From positions 1,798,001 to 1,862,000 of the forward strand of contig NZ_AP024630.1 in NCBI RefSeq assembly GCF_019976975.1: a DNA stretch of 64,000 bases, written 5' to 3'. Numbering within the stretch: position 1 is the first letter of the stretch; every line of letters begins with the position of its first letter. This DNA is from Arthrobacter sp. NtRootA1. Lineage in GTDB: Bacteria; Actinomycetota; Actinomycetes; Actinomycetales; Micrococcaceae. The position numbers and the translations under genes were made by a program. Shown here one piece after another: positions 62,454 through 64,000 of this stretch. The notes beneath the pieces were generated by a model that was given only the letters and a program-made list of their open reading frames with translations, searched no databases and was not told the DNA's origin.

Positions 62454-63845
62454 CTAGTCGCCGCGGGCGCCGAAGACGATCTCGTCCCAGCTGGGGATAC
62501 TTGACCGTTTTGGACGGGAGGGCTGGCGCTCTACGGCTGCCTCAGTGTCCTTGTGCGTGTTATGGTCCCCGGCATCAAGGGATGTCTTGTCCTCTGCTGC
62601 TGTCTCTGAATGCGATGCAGCACGATCAGACTGTGCTTGCGGGGTGGTGGCTCCACCAAGCAGTTCATCCAGCCCTGCCCGTTGCGTCTGGGTGGTCCCG
62701 GAATCGATTCGATCCGCATCTTTGGGATCAGGAGCGCTGGCCGCCCCCGGCTTGCGATCGGTTAAGGAAGTGACGGGCCGCAATGGGCTGGCGACAACGG
62801 TGATTTCGCGCGTCTCCGTGCTGACGCCGTCGTGGAGCTTCAGTGAGTCGTCGTCGTCTGAGTCATGGTTCTGGGGCGCGAGGCTTAGCCGGGACAGCAT
62901 GGACGGACGTCCTTCCTTCCGCGGAGGCTCAGCCACAGGAGAAGCTTCCGGTTCTGGTTGATCCCCGGCGGGTTCCTCGGCCGGGTGTTGATCTTCAACG
63001 CCGGAACGTGGGTGGGCTGCCGGAACGTTGCTGAGCAGGACGGCCAAGGCGTCGTCGCCGTCTTCGTCCACGCCCAGGCGCTGCCCCCGGCGTGAGCGGA
63101 GCATTTCCAGGAGGCTGTCGGATTCCTTCGCAGACGCGCGCGCCGCGGTTTCGGCGTCGGTCTCGAAGTCGAAAGGGCGGTCCGAGACGGCGGCAAGCCG
63201 GCGTGCCGGAACGGGCCCGTCCAGAGGCTCCAACTCACTGAGCTGCTGAGCCCAGCGGTTGGCGTTATGCAGGGATTTCCGCTGCGGACTGAACGTCCAC
63301 ATCGCCGGTGGCTCCTCGCCGATGCTTCCGTGCGTACCGGGGACCGCTTCAAAGCGCGCGACGACGGTCCAGGAACCGTCCGATCGGCGCCAGGAGTCCC
63401 ATTCAACCGTTGAAGAATCGATGCCGTGCGCGGACAGGCGGTGGGCCACCATTTCGCCGAGGGTCGCTGGATTGTCGCCAAAGGCGGAGCGATAGATGTC
63501 CTGGCCCGGGGCCGGAGAAGCTACTTCAATGTTTCTGGCCTGCTGCGCAACGTACTCACGCTCGGCCAGGACAGGGCCTTCGTAGCGCTGCACGTTGGCA
63601 AGGGGCAGACCGGACAACTCCGCTACTTCAGCCGCCGTGGCTCCACTGCGGATTCTGGACTGAATATCCCTGGGGGACATGGCAATCGGGCTGTTTGACG
63701 CCCGCGCAGCGACCTGGGCGGGGGTCCTGCTCGTCGCGGCACGAAGTGCCTCGTCGATCGGAAGCTGGAACATCGCACCGCCGGGTCCGCTCAGGAGCAG
63801 ATGCCCGCCGTCGTCGTGGACGCCTACCAGCCGTAGATCCTGCAT
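62454..63845 (-). CDS. sepH: septation protein SepH
   Basis: A 463-aa actinobacterial cell-division protein that binds FtsZ and promotes Z-ring assembly. The N-terminal domain (formerly DUF3071) starts MQDLRLVGVHDDGGHLLL and carries a helix-turn-helix (MSPRDIQSRIRSG, then EVAELSGLPLANVQRYEGP). A WDSWRRSDGSWTV region follows, then a long disordered acidic/Pro-rich middle. The C-terminal tail RSSIPSWDEIVFG is the conserved motif of the family. ATG 63845 has GGAGGG upstream; an in-frame GTG at 63860 is less likely. Confidence 0.95.
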   Translation of the reverse strand: MQDLRLVGVHDDGGHLLLSGPGGAMFQLPIDEALRAATSRTPAQVAARASNSPIAMSPRDIQSRIRSGATAAEVAELSGLPLANVQRYEGPVLAEREYVAQQARNIEVASPAPGQDIYRSAFGDNPATLGEMVAHRLSAHGIDSSTVEWDSWRRSDGSWTVVARFEAVPGTHGSIGEEPPAMWTFSPQRKSLHNANRWAQQLSELEPLDGPVPARRLAAVSDRPFDFETDAETAARASAKESDSLLEMLRSRRGQRLGVDEDGDDALAVLLSNVPAAHPRSGVEDQHPAEEPAGDQPEPEASPVAEPPRKEGRPSMLSRLSLAPQNHDSDDDDSLKLHDGVSTETREITVVASPLRPVTSLTDRKPGAASAPDPKDADRIDSGTTQTQRAGLDELLGGATTPQAQSDRAASHSETAAEDKTSLDAGDHNTHKDTEAAVERQPSRPKRSSIPSWDEIVFGARGD

Positions 63846-64000
63846 AACACCCTCCACCACATGGCATAACTGACATTCGAAACTCTGCCACCCCCATTGC
63901 CCTTTTCCTACTAGGACAAAGGGCGTGCCGTGATATTCCGGCGAAAATGGCAGATTGCCGGGCGGATCCTTCCCCGCAATCCGAGCGCAATTTGCCGCCT
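63846..64000. other. sepH upstream region to the window edge
   Basis: 155 nt with no recognisable coding frame. It should hold the sepH promoter on the minus strand; I cannot define it with confidence. Confidence 0.4.

Overview
The window is a contiguous piece of a high-GC actinobacterial chromosome. Gene content and protein sequences point to the Micrococcaceae, most likely Arthrobacter or Paenarthrobacter: an actinobacterial ParE/ParC pair beside sigA, GlnA1/GlnA2/GlnE with DUF4191 and RDD neighbours, a polyphosphate glucokinase, SepH, a fused CydDC and a PatA-type acetyltransferase. I see no insertion sequences, prophage, CRISPR array, tRNA or rRNA. The DNA is densely packed, ordinary core chromosome, so most of the novelty lies in regulation and in small genes.

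Layout. 1-6.9 kb: tail of a probable RluA-type pseudouridine synthase, dnaE, a flavin reductase, a membrane protein, hisD and nrdR. 6.9-10.6 kb (minus strand): SDR, ppgK, map and panB, with a 54-aa SPOR-like gene at 9558. 10.8-24.7 kb: a nitrogen and lipoate block (glnA2-glnE-GNAT, small HTH and zinc-ribbon genes, glnA1, RDD, DUF4191, lipA, lipB, Ser/Thr kinase, TIGR01777 epimerase). It matches the gene order I recall around glnA1 in Mycobacterium tuberculosis (dlaT, epimerase, lipB, lipA, DUF4191, glnA1, glnE, glnA2, panB). 24.8-34.7 kb: tricorn-like protease, OsmC, a small membrane protein, the E2 and E3 subunits of a 2-oxoacid dehydrogenase, and pepA. 35-44.3 kb: PAC2 protein, MFS transporter, DUF4192, sigA, a DUF7455-like protein, parE and a second MFS. 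44.4-52.2 kb: a BlaR-like M56 protease and BlaI repressor divergent from cydA-cydB-cydDC. 52.2-64 kb: double GNAT, DinB, VOC, parC, PatA-like acyltransferase, DUF5998, alkaline-phosphatase-like protein, tdk and sepH.

How the genes work together. LipA and LipB make the lipoyl cofactor carried by the two lipoyl domains of the E2 and reoxidised by LpdA. GlnE can adenylylate GlnA1, which keeps the target tyrosine; the GlnA2 encoded next to GlnE does not. ParE and ParC form topoisomerase IV. CydAB is the high-affinity terminal oxidase, and CydDC exports the thiols needed to assemble it.

Most notable. (1) Three copies of TTCTAC-N5-GTAGAA lie between blaI and cydA, two of them over the predicted cydA promoter and one over the predicted blaI -10. 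This suggests that a BlaR/BlaI-type sensor-repressor pair, with no beta-lactam sensor domain, controls cytochrome bd oxidase. (2) Two copies of GTCAAC-N4-GTTGAC cover the -35 and -10 of a 66-aa HTH gene. (3) A four-half-site GlnR-type box lies upstream of glnA1. (4) A SigR/SigH-type promoter precedes sigA. (5) Twelve genes carry a TANNNT box exactly 6-7 nt before the start codon, which indicates widespread leaderless transcription.
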